This document shows positions 7,281 through 16,971 of a stretch of DNA of 36,666 nt, piece after piece (within the stretch, counting starts at the first letter, position 1; every line of letters starts with the position of its first letter). The translations under genes and the position numbers were made by a program. Location of the stretch: the NCBI GenBank assembly GCA_050305935.1, contig JBNLGG010000043.1, forward strand, positions 1 to 36,666, written 5' to 3'. The notes under the pieces were generated by a model, which was not told the DNA's origin, made no database searches, and was given only the letters and a program-made list of their open reading frames with translations. Origin of the DNA: CAJXNP01 sp050305935. Its GTDB lineage: Bacteria > Bacteroidota > Bacteroidia > Cytophagales > Cyclobacteriaceae.

Positions 7281-10010
7281 ATGGCAGAGAACGAAAATGG
7301 CAATGGCATGATGTTGCCAAAAGACGAGGAAATGCATGAACTGCAACATGTAGCCGGAATGTATGAAAGCTGGTTTTTGGACTACGCTTCCTATGTGATA
7401 CTGGAGCGTGCTGTTCCGGCCATTGAAGATGGATTTAAGCCAGTTCAGCGACGTATCATGCATGCCATGAAAGAGCTTGACGACGGCAGGTACAATAAAG
7501 TAGCCAATATCATTGGTAGCACCATGCAATTTCACCCGCATGGTGATGCATCCATTGGTGATGCTATCGTCAATATTGGACAAAAAGACCTGCTGATCGA
7601 TACACAGGGTAACTGGGGAGATGTGCGGACGGGTGATGGTGCTGCTGCGCCCCGCTACATTGAGGCCCGGTTGTCCAAATTTGCCCTGGAAGTTCTTTAT
7701 AATCCACAGACCACTGAATGGCAGTTATCCTATGACGGGAGAAAAAAAGAGCCCGTCACCCTGCCAGTAAAATTCCCGCTAGTACTTGCGCAGGGGGTGG
7801 AAGGTATCGCCGTCGGCCTTTCCACAAAAATATTGCCCCACAATTTTTGCGAGTTGTTAAAGGCCTCCATTGATATCCTAAAAGGAAAAAATGTGAAGAT
7901 CTACCCGGATTTTCCGACCGGTGGAACGGCGGATTTTTCAGATTACAATGATGGACTGCGCGGTGGAAAAATAAGAGTAAGGGCAAAAATTGAGGAGCTT
8001 GATAAAAAGACCCTTATCATAAAAGATATTCCTTTTGGTACTACCACTACCGGATTGATCGAGTCGATCATAAAGGCCAACGACAAGGGTAAAATAAAGA
8101 TCAAAAAGGTGGTGGATAATACGGCGCAGGATGTGGAAATATTAGTGTCATTGGCCCCTGGCCAGTCACCCGATATCACGATCGATGCTCTATATGCTTT
8201 TACAGATTGCGAGGTTTCCATTTCGCCAAACGCCTGCGTGATTGTAGAGGATAAGCCCGCCTTCATGAATGTCAACGACATTCTGAAAATCAATACTGAT
8301 CAGACTGTCGAATTACTTCGCAGGGAGCTTGAGATCAAAAAGGGGGAGCTGCTTGAAAAAATCCTGTTCTCATCGCTGGAAAAGATATTTATTGAAAACA
8401 GGATCTACCGCGATATCGAGGAATGTGAAACCTGGGAAGATGTAATCGCCACGATCGACAGTGGGCTGGATCCATTTAAACAGCAATTTTACAGGGAAAT
8501 AACCGAGGAAGATATTGTAAGGTTGACAGAAATTAAGATCAAGCGGATTTCAAAGTTTGACGCTTTTAAAGCTGATGAGTTATTAAAGAAACTGCAGGAA
8601 GATCTTTCTGAAACAGAGCACCATCTCGCAAATATCATCGAATTTTCCATAGATTATTTTCAGAACCTGCTGGATAAATATGGTAAAGGCCGGGAAAGGA
8701 AAACCGAAATAAAGAACTTTGAAAATATCCAGGCTACTGTGGTGGCTGCCAATAATGCCAAACTCTATATTAACCGGGAAGAAGGATTTATTGGCTACGG
8801 CCTGAAAAAGGATGAGTATATCTGCGAATGCTCAGATCTGGACGATATCATTGTGTTCAGGAGGGACGGAGGATTTAAAGTGGTGAAGATTTCCGAAAAA
8901 GTGTTCGTTGGTAAGGACATCATCCATGCAGATATCTTCCGAAAAAATGATGAGCGAATGGTATACAATGCCGTTTATCTTGATGGGAAGTCAGGCAGAT
9001 CGATGGTGAAGCGATTCCAGGTATTGGCGGTTACAAGGGATAAAGAATATGATGTTTCCAAAGGCACACCGGGATCAAAGACCCTTTATTTTTCGGCCAA
9101 CCCTAACGGAGAGGCAGAAGTGATAACTGTGCACCTTTCAGCACGTGCCAGGGCACGTATAAAAGTGTTTGATTTTGATTTTTCTACCTTGGAAATCAAA
9201 GGTCGAGGAGCTGGTGGCAATATTCTCACCAAATATCCAGTAAGGAAAATAGAAATGACCAGCCAGGGTGTTTCTACGCTGGGAGGACTGGCCATTTATT
9301 ATGACGATGCCATTGGGAGATTGAATAAGGATAACAGGGGTGTCAAACTCGGTGTCTTTAATGGCGAAGATGCCATCCTCGCCATTTATAAAGACGGAAG
9401 TTACGAGTTGACCAACTATGAACTGACTAACCGCTATGATGTCGATAAATTGCTTTTGATTGAGAAGTTTGATCCGAAAGCCGTCATTTCGGCCATTTAT
9501 TACGATGGTGGCAATAAAGTTTATTATCTAAAGAGATTTCAACTCGAAACGACTACTCTCAATAAATCCTTCTTATTTATTTCAGATGCCAAAGGATCAA
9601 AGCTGGAGTTTGTTACTACCGCCAGTAGTCCAAAAGTTGAGTATCATCTGCGTGAAAAAGGAGGCCAGAAATCGGTACTCGAAGCGCAATTAGATGAGCT
9701 GATTGAGGTAAAAGGATGGAAAGCCATTGGAAATAAATTTTCCTCCAGTCCAATTACTAAAATTGTCGATTTAAGTCCGAAAAATGTTACAACTGAGAAT
9801 GATGAGGCGGAAGGCGACAAAATTCCATCTGGGGAATTAAAGGATGATCATAAAGATCCAATGGAAAAAGTAGAAAGCACTGAATCGGAAAAAGAGTTAC
9901 CAAATGCTTCCGAAAAAGATAAATCTTACGAAGTAGGGGATACGATTGACCTGGATATAGTCCCGAAAGACAGCCAGGGAAAAGACCAGTTAGGATTATT
10001 CGATGCATAA
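7281..10010 (+). CDS. parC: DNA topoisomerase IV subunit A
   Basis: DNA-cleaving subunit of topoisomerase IV, partner of the upstream ParE. The breakage-reunion domain begins MYESWFLDYASYVILERAVP and carries the catalytic tyrosine in GDGAAAPRYIEARLS (Tyr126), with QFHPHGDASIGDA just before it. A coiled region (about 370-460) is followed by a C-terminal beta-pinwheel of degenerate repeats (for example GRGAGGNILTKYPVRKIEMT). The last ~95 residues are highly charged and low in complexity (runs such as EKVESTESEKELP), a disordered tail. At 909 residues it is typical for this phylum and longer than enterobacterial ParC because of that tail. Confidence 0.92.
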   Translation: MAENENGNGMMLPKDEEMHELQHVAGMYESWFLDYASYVILERAVPAIEDGFKPVQRRIMHAMKELDDGRYNKVANIIGSTMQFHPHGDASIGDAIVNIGQKDLLIDTQGNWGDVRTGDGAAAPRYIEARLSKFALEVLYNPQTTEWQLSYDGRKKEPVTLPVKFPLVLAQGVEGIAVGLSTKILPHNFCELLKASIDILKGKNVKIYPDFPTGGTADFSDYNDGLRGGKIRVRAKIEELDKKTLIIKDIPFGTTTTGLIESIIKANDKGKIKIKKVVDNTAQDVEILVSLAPGQSPDITIDALYAFTDCEVSISPNACVIVEDKPAFMNVNDILKINTDQTVELLRRELEIKKGELLEKILFSSLEKIFIENRIYRDIEECETWEDVIATIDSGLDPFKQQFYREITEEDIVRLTEIKIKRISKFDAFKADELLKKLQEDLSETEHHLANIIEFSIDYFQNLLDKYGKGRERKTEIKNFENIQATVVAANNAKLYINREEGFIGYGLKKDEYICECSDLDDIIVFRRDGGFKVVKISEKVFVGKDIIHADIFRKNDERMVYNAVYLDGKSGRSMVKRFQVLAVTRDKEYDVSKGTPGSKTLYFSANPNGEAEVITVHLSARARARIKVFDFDFSTLEIKGRGAGGNILTKYPVRKIEMTSQGVSTLGGLAIYYDDAIGRLNKDNRGVKLGVFNGEDAILAIYKDGSYELTNYELTNRYDVDKLLLIEKFDPKAVISAIYYDGGNKVYYLKRFQLETTTLNKSFLFISDAKGSKLEFVTTASSPKVEYHLREKGGQKSVLEAQLDELIEVKGWKAIGNKFSSSPITKIVDLSPKNVTTENDEAEGDKIPSGELKDDHKDPMEKVESTESEKELPNASEKDKSYEVGDTIDLDIVPKDSQGKDQLGLFDA

Positions 10011-10072
10011 ACCATAGCCGACACTAAATCGTTATCAGCCCAATCGGTAATAGAAAACACACAAATAGAACG

Positions 10073-12583
10073 TTGGTAAGAAACTTATTCTTTCAGGTAA
10101 CGGCGATCGCCGTTTTATTCCAGTTTATTTCGATCGATCTTATTGGTCAGTCTAAAACAGAAATTTCAGGTAGAGTAATCGACAAATCCACAGGAGACGC
10201 AGTACCCTTTGTTAATGTTTTTTTCTACGGAACACAGAAGGGAACTACTACGGACTTCGAGGGGCGTTATGCCATCTCGACTTTTGAGGAGTTTGATTCG
10301 ATTGTCTTCTCATACATAGGTTATAATAAGGAAATATTACCTCTTCAGAATGGACATTCTTATCAACTCAATATTGAACTGACTCCTGAAACAGTTAACC
10401 TGGACGAGGTAGTCGTTATGAGCGGTGAAAACCCGGCATGGGGCATCATTCGGCAGGCCGTCGCCAACAAAAAGCTGCATGATAAGAGAGCGCTCGAATC
10501 ATTTGAATACGACAGTTATACCAAAATTGAGCTCGATATTGACAATATCACAGATGCAGTCAAGAAGGAAAAAATATTCAGGGATGTGTCGCAGGTAATG
10601 GACAGCATTGCCCAATTAAAAGGCGATGATGGCGATACATATGTTCCTGTTTTTCTTTCTGAAGCTTTGTCCAGATACTATGTTAAAAATGAGCCGTTTT
10701 CGAGACGTGAGAATGTGAAGAAAACCAAGATCTCCGGATTGGCTATTACGGATGGAAGCCTGACGAGTCAGGTGGTTGGCTCCTTTTACCAGGAATATAA
10801 TTTTTATCAGAACTGGCTGACCATTTTAGAAAAGGAGTTCATTTCGCCGATTTCCGATGGTTGGCGCATGTATTATGATTACGACATTATTGACACTGTT
10901 CAGCTAGGGCAGGACTCCTGTTACCACCTTCTTGTTTTTCCAAACAGAAAAGGCGATCTGGCATTTACCGGCACCATTTGGATAACCAAAGATGCCTACG
11001 CTCTCAAGCAGGTAGATGTCACCATAGAGCGGTCAGCCAATGTGAATTTTATTGAAAAAATCAAAATTCAGCAAGAATTAGCACCGACAGATGATGGACC
11101 TTGGCTGCCTCTGAAGACAAGGGTGCTTATTGATGTGTTACAGCCTTCTGTTAATTCACCGGGCTTTATTGCCAAGTTTTACAATTCCATTCGAGACTGG
11201 CAAACCAACATTCCGCATCCCGACCGGTTTTATGAAAACCAGGTGTTGGTAGAGGAGAACGCAACACGCAAAGATGAAGTATTTTGGGAAGAAAATCGGT
11301 TTGATCCGCTTACCGAGGAAGAAGCCAAGGTCTACCAGTTAATTGACACCCTTAAAAGCGTTCCGGTTGTAAAGTTTTATACCAAAGTTATTACCACCAC
11401 GTCAACCGGATATTACAAAGCAGGAAAGGTAGATATTGGCCCATACCTGTATACGTGGGCAAACAATGAAATTGAAGGAAACCGATTTGTAGTGGGGTTG
11501 AGAACCAATGATGAATTAAGCAAAAAAGTATTTTTTAAGGGATATCTGGGCTACGGAACTAACGACCAAAAATGGAAATACAGCACCAGGGTAGGTTTGA
11601 TCCTTTCCAGGTATCCCTGGCGTGAACTGGGTGTTCAATCGAAGATGGACATTGAACAGGTAGGGTTAAATTCAGAAAAGCTGGCAGACAATTACATCTT
11701 TTATGCCTCTACTAAATTTGGAAACCTCATTGAGCCCTATGAGCACCGGCAACAAAGACTCTATTTCGAAACCGGAATAGTGAAAGGCTTAAGCCAGCGG
11801 ATGGAATTTAACTACAATCAATTCGATCCACTTTTTAATTTTGCCTATTATTCTGATCCGGACTCGCCAGATTCAGGGACTGCCCAAAGTTTCCAATCAA
11901 CTTCTTTCAAATTCACAACCCATTGGGGAAGGGATGAAGCCTTCATCCAAAATGGTAACTACCGGATGAGCCTCGGTGGAAGAAGGGCGCCCGTGTTTGA
12001 TTTCACCTACATTTACGGATTTGACGGTATGCTTGGGAGCGATTTAAATTTTCACCGGTTTGAACTACAGATGAACCATAAACTTCGGCTGGGCTTGATT
12101 GGCACCTCAAATTACCGGATCAATGCCGGATACATCATTGGTCAGGTTCCATATCCCGCGCTCGAAAACCACGTCGGTAATGAATCCTTCTTTTTTACCA
12201 CGGGGGCATTCAATACGATGAATTATTCTGAATTCGTCAGCGATCATTTCGTTTCATTAAGATATTATCATTCATTTCAGGGCTTGATTCTCAACAAAAT
12301 ACCAGTAATCAAAAAGCTCAAATGGCGCCTCCTGGGTACGGCCAATATTTTGTATGGAGGGATGCGTGAGGAGAACATTGATCTTATCCCCGAAACAGAT
12401 GGAAACGGGAATTCCTTACGACGTTTTAATACGCTCAATGAACTTCCATTTGTGGAGCTGGGGTATGGTATTGAAAATATCTTCCGGGTTTTGAGGGTAG
12501 ATTTCGCACATAGGGTCACTTATCTCGATCTTCCCGATGTTACCGGTTTTCAGGTGAAAATTAGCATGCAGTTGATTTTATAA
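10073..12583 (+). CDS. DUF5686 outer-membrane protein with CarboxypepD_reg domain
   Basis: Exported protein of 836 residues. A signal peptide (MVRNLFFQVTAIAVLFQFIS, cleavage near IGQS) precedes a carboxypeptidase-regulatory-like beta-sandwich (about 29-115: ISGRVIDKSTGDAVPFVNVF, then TDFEGRYAI). A long DUF5686 region follows, and its second half looks like beta-barrel strands ending in VKISMQLIL. Proteins of this type are common in Bacteroidota envelopes, and their function is not established. The only in-frame start before the signal peptide is a TTG at 10073; a TAA lies upstream in frame with no ATG between. The gene follows parC by 62 bases and the TPR lipoprotein gene follows it directly. 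Confidence 0.82.
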   Translation: MVRNLFFQVTAIAVLFQFISIDLIGQSKTEISGRVIDKSTGDAVPFVNVFFYGTQKGTTTDFEGRYAISTFEEFDSIVFSYIGYNKEILPLQNGHSYQLNIELTPETVNLDEVVVMSGENPAWGIIRQAVANKKLHDKRALESFEYDSYTKIELDIDNITDAVKKEKIFRDVSQVMDSIAQLKGDDGDTYVPVFLSEALSRYYVKNEPFSRRENVKKTKISGLAITDGSLTSQVVGSFYQEYNFYQNWLTILEKEFISPISDGWRMYYDYDIIDTVQLGQDSCYHLLVFPNRKGDLAFTGTIWITKDAYALKQVDVTIERSANVNFIEKIKIQQELAPTDDGPWLPLKTRVLIDVLQPSVNSPGFIAKFYNSIRDWQTNIPHPDRFYENQVLVEENATRKDEVFWEENRFDPLTEEEAKVYQLIDTLKSVPVVKFYTKVITTTSTGYYKAGKVDIGPYLYTWANNEIEGNRFVVGLRTNDELSKKVFFKGYLGYGTNDQKWKYSTRVGLILSRYPWRELGVQSKMDIEQVGLNSEKLADNYIFYASTKFGNLIEPYEHRQQRLYFETGIVKGLSQRMEFNYNQFDPLFNFAYYSDPDSPDSGTAQSFQSTSFKFTTHWGRDEAFIQNGNYRMSLGGRRAPVFDFTYIYGFDGMLGSDLNFHRFELQMNHKLRLGLIGTSNYRINAGYIIGQVPYPALENHVGNESFFFTTGAFNTMNYSEFVSDHFVSLRYYHSFQGLILNKIPVIKKLKWRLLGTANILYGGMREENIDLIPETDGNGNSLRRFNTLNELPFVELGYGIENIFRVLRVDFAHRVTYLDLPDVTGFQVKISMQLIL

Positions 12584-12591
12584 TAAATTTG
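12584..12591 (+). promoter_or_regulatory. -7 box of the TPR lipoprotein gene
   Basis: TAAATTTG exactly matches TAnnTTTG. It begins on the base after the stop codon of the DUF5686 gene and ends 7 bases before the next ATG, so the transcript would be leaderless or nearly so. No convincing -33 TTTG was found. Confidence 0.4.
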
Positions 12592-12598
12592 CATCCTA

Positions 12599-13681
12599 AT
12601 GAAACCCTTTAAGATTTACATTTTGTTTTTGCTGATAATTCTCGGATGTAATGGCAACAAAGACACGTCTACTCCCGCGGATTTTGAATTAAATATTAGC
12701 GAAGAAAGGGATATAGCTTTTTTGGTGGAATTGGTGAAGGATAATGATCGCAATCCGGAAAATTTTATTCGCCTGGCGAATTATTATCTTAAATTGGAAC
12801 AGCCCTCGAAAGCTCTCGAAACACTTAGGGCCGCCTCAGAAAACTTCCCTCACCATGAAAAAATAAAGCTCTTATTGGCCCGAGCTCTTATCGAAGCAGG
12901 GCAACCTGCGGAAGCTGCGAAATATGCAGCTTTTGATGATGTTCCTGAAAATGAACCCCTACTGTATTATGAAACAGCAAGCCAGTACTGGTTTGAAAAA
13001 GGAGAGCATGCACGATCATTAAACAATATCAACCTTGCCATAAACATTGATCAGGGTAATGGAGCGTTCTACGCTATGAAGGCTAAGAATCTACTTTATC
13101 TCAATGACACCACCGGGGCGGTTCGCAACTATGCACTGGCGCTGAGTAAAGAAGGGACGCTTTTTGATACTTACATCGAATTTTTACATTTATTGATTGA
13201 AACAAGGGATATCGATGCGTTTAATAAAATCTTCAAGAATATTTCCTCTGAGTATCAGAATCATAGTGAAACGCATTTTCTTTTGGCGAATTACCTGGCG
13301 AGTATAAATCAATATGATTCGGCCAAGGCACACATTTTTTTAATTGCCAACCAGCCGGAGATTGAGTTAAGAAAAATTAAATCGCTGGCAGACATCAATT
13401 TTCAACAAAAGAATTATGACTCCTCAATCTATTACCTAAAAGATTATGAGGTAGTTAGCCCCGAATTGCTTTACTTACAAGCCAGGGCCTATGATAGGCT
13501 TTGGGATTTTGAGAAATCAGAAGAAGCCTATCTTAAAATAATTGAAATTGATTCTACCGATGTAATTGCTGTCGACGAATTAGATAAATTGCGAAGAAAA
13601 GTTAGATATTTGCAGCTTAAAAGGAGGGAGGAAAACCGGATGAAAATAATGCCAAGCAGTCCAATCTCTCCCGTAAATTAA
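12599..13681 (+). CDS. TPR-repeat lipoprotein
   Basis: Lipoprotein of 360 residues. The N-terminus MKPFKIYILFLLIILGCNGN has a lipobox (IILGC) with Cys17. Helical TPR repeats cover most of the mature part: NFIRLANYYLKLEQPSKALE, KIKLLLARALIEAGQPAEAA, GAFYAMKAKNLLYLNDTTGA, THFLLANYLASINQYDSAKA and LLYLQARAYDRLWDFEKSEE. TPRs mediate protein-protein contacts, here probably on the periplasmic side of the outer membrane. It ends 8 bases before thrS and may be co-transcribed with it. The partner is unknown. Confidence 0.8.
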   Translation: MKPFKIYILFLLIILGCNGNKDTSTPADFELNISEERDIAFLVELVKDNDRNPENFIRLANYYLKLEQPSKALETLRAASENFPHHEKIKLLLARALIEAGQPAEAAKYAAFDDVPENEPLLYYETASQYWFEKGEHARSLNNINLAINIDQGNGAFYAMKAKNLLYLNDTTGAVRNYALALSKEGTLFDTYIEFLHLLIETRDIDAFNKIFKNISSEYQNHSETHFLLANYLASINQYDSAKAHIFLIANQPEIELRKIKSLADINFQQKNYDSSIYYLKDYEVVSPELLYLQARAYDRLWDFEKSEEAYLKIIEIDSTDVIAVDELDKLRRKVRYLQLKRREENRMKIMPSSPISPVN

Positions 13682-13689
13682 TTTTTTAA

Positions 13690-15642
13690 ATGAGTGAACA
13701 AAAGATAAACATTACCCTGCCTGACGGTACCGTAAAACAGTATGAAAAGGGGGTTTCGGGACTTGATATTGCATTATCAATTAGTGAAGGATTAGCAAGA
13801 AATGTATTGGCGGCCAAGGTCAATGGTGAGGTGTGGGATGCTACACGAAAGATTAATGACGATGCTGCTGTACAGCTACTTACCTGGAACGACATGGATG
13901 GAAAGTCCACCTTTTGGCACTCTTCTGCCCACCTGATGGCTGAATCATTGGAAAGCCTTTTTCCTGGGACAAAATTTGGAATCGGACCCGCTATTGAAAC
14001 TGGATTCTACTATGATGTCGATTTTGGCGATCAGGAATTTGATCCTTTGAACGATATTCCAAGAATAGAGAAAAAAATGCTTGAGTTGGCCCGCGAAAAA
14101 AATGAATATAAGCGTCAATCAATCGGTAAAGAAGAAGCGATCAACTATTTTAAGGAAAAAGGCGATGAGTACAAGTTGGAGCTGCTGGAAGATCTGGAAG
14201 ACGGTTCGATCACTTTTTATCGACAGGGAAATTTCACCGATCTATGTCGCGGTCCGCATATCCCAAATACCGGATTTATAAAGGCTGCCAAAATATTAAA
14301 TATTGCCGGGGCATATTGGCGGGGTGATGAGAAAAGAAAGCAACTCACACGTTTATATGGAGTTACGTTCCCCAAACAGAAAGAGCTAACTGAGTACCTG
14401 GAGTTGTTGGAAGAAGCTAAGAAAAGGGACCACCGTAAACTGGGCAAAGAACTGGAACTGTTTGCTTTTTCTGAAAAAGTAGGAGCGGGTTTGCCCCTTT
14501 GGTTACCCAAGGGGACAGTGTTGCGGGAACGATTGGTGGATTTTTTAAAAAAGGCTCAATTGAAGGCGGGGTATAGCGGCGTCATTACCCCTCATATTGG
14601 CAATAAGGAATTATATGTAACATCGGGCCATTACGAGAAATATGGCAAGGATTCGTTCCAACCCATTAAGGTGCCCGATGAGAATGATGAGTTTCTGCTG
14701 AAGCCAATGAACTGTCCACATCATTGTGAGATATACAAGACTAAACCGAGGTCGTATAAAGATCTTCCCCTGCGATTGGCGGAGTTTGGAACGGTTTACA
14801 GATATGAACAGAGCGGTGAATTGCACGGCCTGACAAGAGTGAGGGGGTTTACCCAGGATGATGCCCATATTTTTTGCCGGCCAGACCAGGTAAAGGAAGA
14901 ATTTAAAAAGGTGATCGATCTGGTGTTGTTTGTGTTTAATTCGCTGGGTTTTGAAAAGTTCACCGCTCAGATCTCACTAAGAGACCCGGAGAACAAAGAG
15001 AAATACATCGGTGACGATGACAATTGGAATGTGGCCGAGCAAGCCATTGTGGAAGCAGCGGAAGAAAAAGGATTAGATACCATCACCGAGCTTGGTGAAG
15101 CCGCCTTTTACGGTCCAAAGTTGGATTTCATGGTGAAAGATGCGCTTAACAGAAGTTGGCAACTTGGCACGATCCAGGTAGACTATAACCTTCCTGAACG
15201 CTTCGAATTAGAGTATGTAGGTAGTGACAATCAAAAGCATAGGCCCGTCATGCTGCACAGGGCACCCTTTGGTTCTCTGGAAAGGTTTGTGGCGATCCTG
15301 ATCGAGCATTGTGCGGGTGAATTCCCTTTCTGGCTGGCACCTGAGCAGTTTATCATTTTGCCAATATCCGAGAAGTATGCTGATTACGCCAATGAAACCC
15401 TAAGCTTCCTGGAGGAATCAGGCCTGACTGGCAGCATTGATAATCGAGATGAAAAAATTGGCAGGAAGATTCGTGATGCGGAGGTTAATAAAATACCTGT
15501 AATGTTGATTGTTGGCGAAAAAGAAAAGGAAACACAGACAGTTTCGATCAGGAAACACAAAGAAGGAGACAAGGGAAGTTTTGGTGGCGAAGCACTGTTA
15601 AAATTCCTTCAGGAAGAGTTAGAAAAAAGTATGAATTTGTAG
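13690..15642 (+). CDS. thrS: Threonyl-tRNA synthetase
   Basis: Class II synthetase charging tRNA-Thr, 650 residues against about 642 in E. coli. It has an N-terminal TGS domain (INITLPDGTVKQYEKGVSGL), an editing domain with HSSAHLMAESLESLFPG, then the catalytic core. Zinc ligands can be placed at Cys342 (MNCPHHCEIYK), His393 (QDDAHIFC) and His523 (VMLHRAPFG). Motif 3 is HRAPFGSLERFVAILIEH, and the anticodon-binding domain starts near LAPEQFIILPIS. infC, rpmI and rplT follow in the conserved bacterial order. No T-box or other leader was recognised. Confidence 0.96.
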   Translation: MSEQKINITLPDGTVKQYEKGVSGLDIALSISEGLARNVLAAKVNGEVWDATRKINDDAAVQLLTWNDMDGKSTFWHSSAHLMAESLESLFPGTKFGIGPAIETGFYYDVDFGDQEFDPLNDIPRIEKKMLELAREKNEYKRQSIGKEEAINYFKEKGDEYKLELLEDLEDGSITFYRQGNFTDLCRGPHIPNTGFIKAAKILNIAGAYWRGDEKRKQLTRLYGVTFPKQKELTEYLELLEEAKKRDHRKLGKELELFAFSEKVGAGLPLWLPKGTVLRERLVDFLKKAQLKAGYSGVITPHIGNKELYVTSGHYEKYGKDSFQPIKVPDENDEFLLKPMNCPHHCEIYKTKPRSYKDLPLRLAEFGTVYRYEQSGELHGLTRVRGFTQDDAHIFCRPDQVKEEFKKVIDLVLFVFNSLGFEKFTAQISLRDPENKEKYIGDDDNWNVAEQAIVEAAEEKGLDTITELGEAAFYGPKLDFMVKDALNRSWQLGTIQVDYNLPERFELEYVGSDNQKHRPVMLHRAPFGSLERFVAILIEHCAGEFPFWLAPEQFIILPISEKYADYANETLSFLEESGLTGSIDNRDEKIGRKIRDAEVNKIPVMLIVGEKEKETQTVSIRKHKEGDKGSFGGEALLKFLQEELEKSMNL

Positions 15643-15721
15643 CTATTTAATTCCCTGCAGATATTTTTTAAGTAAAAATATTTAATGATATTTGCAGCTT
15701 TATTTATTTTTCAAGTAAAAA

Positions 15722-15732
15722 AGGAGGTTAAT
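15722..15732 (+). promoter_or_regulatory. Strong Shine-Dalgarno that fixes the infC ATT start
   Basis: AGGAGG at 15722-15727, extended to AAAGGAGG by the preceding bases, lies 5 bases before an ATT at 15733. Most genes in this window have no such site. It decides the infC start in favour of the rare ATT codon. Confidence 0.75.
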
Positions 15733-16284
15733 ATTAGAAGACCGAGGCCAAATTACCGGGGGAGAGAAGAAGAACCCTACAAGGTAAATGAATTAATCAG
15801 AGCTAGAGAAGTTCGCGTCGTAGGTGAGAACATTCAGGCAGACGTTTACAAGCTGGATGAGGCTATTAAGCTAGCGCAGGAACGTGGACTTGATCTTGTG
15901 GAGATATCGCCAAAAGCGGATCCACCTGTTTGTAAAATTATAGATTACTCTAAGTTTAAATACGAACAAAAGAAGAAACAAAAAGAGATCAAAGCCAAAG
16001 CTCATAAAACCGTTTTAAAGGAAATAAGATTTGGCCCGAATACTGATGACCACGATTTTAATTTTAAGCTGAAGCATGCCATTAACTTTTTGGAAGATGG
16101 CGCTAAGGTAAAAGCATACGTGCATTTCGTGGGTCGTACCATTGTTTTTAAAGAACGCGGTGAGATATTGTTGTTGAAATTCGCACAAGCGTTGGAGGAA
16201 TACGGGAAAGTAGATCAATTGCCAAAGCTTGAGGGAAAGCGAATGACCCTGATAATTTCTCCAAAGCAGTTAAAAAAGAAGTAA
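15733..16284 (+). CDS. infC: Translation initiation factor IF-3 (ATT start)
   Basis: IF-3 binds the 30S subunit, blocks premature 50S joining and discriminates against non-canonical start codons. The protein has the N-domain (YKVNELIRAREVRVVGENIQ), a lysine-rich linker (YEQKKKQKEIKAKAHKT) and the C-domain (KEIRFGPNTDDHDFNFKLKH, then FKERGEILL). The start is taken at ATT 15733, giving about 183 residues beginning (M)RRPRPNYRGREEEP. A perfect AGGAGG lies 5 bases upstream, and ATT or other rare starts are the hallmark of infC autoregulation in other bacteria. An in-frame ATG at 15685 would add 16 hydrophobic residues (MIFAALFIFQ...) foreign to the family. thrS lies upstream, rpmI 18 bases downstream. 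Confidence 0.92.
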   Translation: MRRPRPNYRGREEEPYKVNELIRAREVRVVGENIQADVYKLDEAIKLAQERGLDLVEISPKADPPVCKIIDYSKFKYEQKKKQKEIKAKAHKTVLKEIRFGPNTDDHDFNFKLKHAINFLEDGAKVKAYVHFVGRTIVFKERGEILLLKFAQALEEYGKVDQLPKLEGKRMTLIISPKQLKKK

Positions 16285-16302
16285 CATTTAATTATATATA
16301 AA

Positions 16303-16497
16303 ATGCCAAAAGTTAAAACAAATTCTGGAGCAAAGAAGAGGTTTAAATTGACAGGAACTGGCAAAATCAAAAGAAAGCATGCTTTCAAAAGCCATATCCT
16401 GACCAAGAAAGAAACCAAGCAGAAGAGAAATCTTACTCACGCTACATTGGTTCATAAATCGGATACTCCAAGAATTAAGCAGTTATTAAACATTTAA
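16303..16497 (+). CDS. rpmI: 50S ribosomal protein L35
   Basis: 64 residues, very basic, with the family start MPKVKTNSGAKKRFKLTGTG and the conserved KIKRKHAFKSHILTKK. It is a component of the large ribosomal subunit, between infC and rplT in the standard operon. The ATG lacks a Shine-Dalgarno and is preceded by an A/T-only stretch, usual for this phylum. Confidence 0.95.
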   Translation: MPKVKTNSGAKKRFKLTGTGKIKRKHAFKSHILTKKETKQKRNLTHATLVHKSDTPRIKQLLNI

Positions 16498-16519
16498 GGT
16501 TCATTGTTAAACCAGGTTT

Positions 16520-16551
16520 TAGGTAGTAAGATCAGTATCATCTGACACCTA
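16520..16551 (+). promoter_or_regulatory. Possible leader hairpin before rplT
   Basis: In the 73-base rpmI-rplT spacer, TAGGT (16520-16524) can pair with ACCTA (16547-16551), and inside it AGAT (16529-16532) with ATCT (16540-16543). L20 represses its own operon through RNA structure in other bacteria. Whether this hairpin serves that role is an inference. Confidence 0.3.
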
Positions 16552-16570
16552 GTGCCAAAAAGCTAAAAAA

Positions 16571-16915
16571 ATGCCAAGATCAGTAAACACAGTTGCTTCA
16601 AAAGCAAGAAGAAAGAAAATCCTGAAGTTTGCCAAGGGGTACTTCGGCAGGAGAAAAAACGTATGGACGGTAGCAAAAAATGCCGTGGAAAAAGGGTGGG
16701 TTTACGCCTACCGTGATAGAAAAGTTAAGAAGAGAGACTTCAGAAAGCTTTGGATCCAAAGGATCAACGCCGGTGCCAGGGAAAATGGCCTTTCGTACTC
16801 TAAATTAATGGGAGGTCTGAAGGCTGCAGATATTCAAATCAACAGAAAAGTATTGGCTGACCTGGCCATGAACAACCCGGACGCATTTAAAGCGATCGTT
16901 GAAAAAGCGAAATAG
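16571..16915 (+). CDS. rplT: 50S ribosomal protein L20
   Basis: 114 residues with the L20 signature: MPRSVNTVASKARRKKILKF, then KGYFGRRKNVWTVAKNAVEK, YAYRDRKVKKRDFRKLWIQR and INAGARENGLSYSKL. It is an early assembly protein of the 50S subunit that binds 23S rRNA, and in several bacteria also a translational repressor of its operon. It is the last gene of thrS-infC-rpmI-rplT, followed by a strong terminator. Confidence 0.96.
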   Translation: MPRSVNTVASKARRKKILKFAKGYFGRRKNVWTVAKNAVEKGWVYAYRDRKVKKRDFRKLWIQRINAGARENGLSYSKLMGGLKAADIQINRKVLADLAMNNPDAFKAIVEKAK

Positions 16916-16937
16916 AAGTAAAAAATCCATATATATA

Positions 16938-16967
16938 AAAGCCACCTCTTTGGGTGGCTTTTTTGTT
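16938..16967 (+). terminator. Rho-independent terminator of the rplT operon
   Basis: AAAGCCACC (16938-16946) pairs perfectly with GGTGGCTTT (16953-16961), loop TCTTTG, followed by a T-rich tail. Confidence 0.9.
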
Positions 16968-16971
16968 TTTG

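Noticed and set aside
15685..15732. ATG start of infC 16 codons upstream
   Set aside because: It adds a hydrophobic stretch not found in IF-3, and the perfect AGGAGG lies inside it, positioned for the ATT at 15733.
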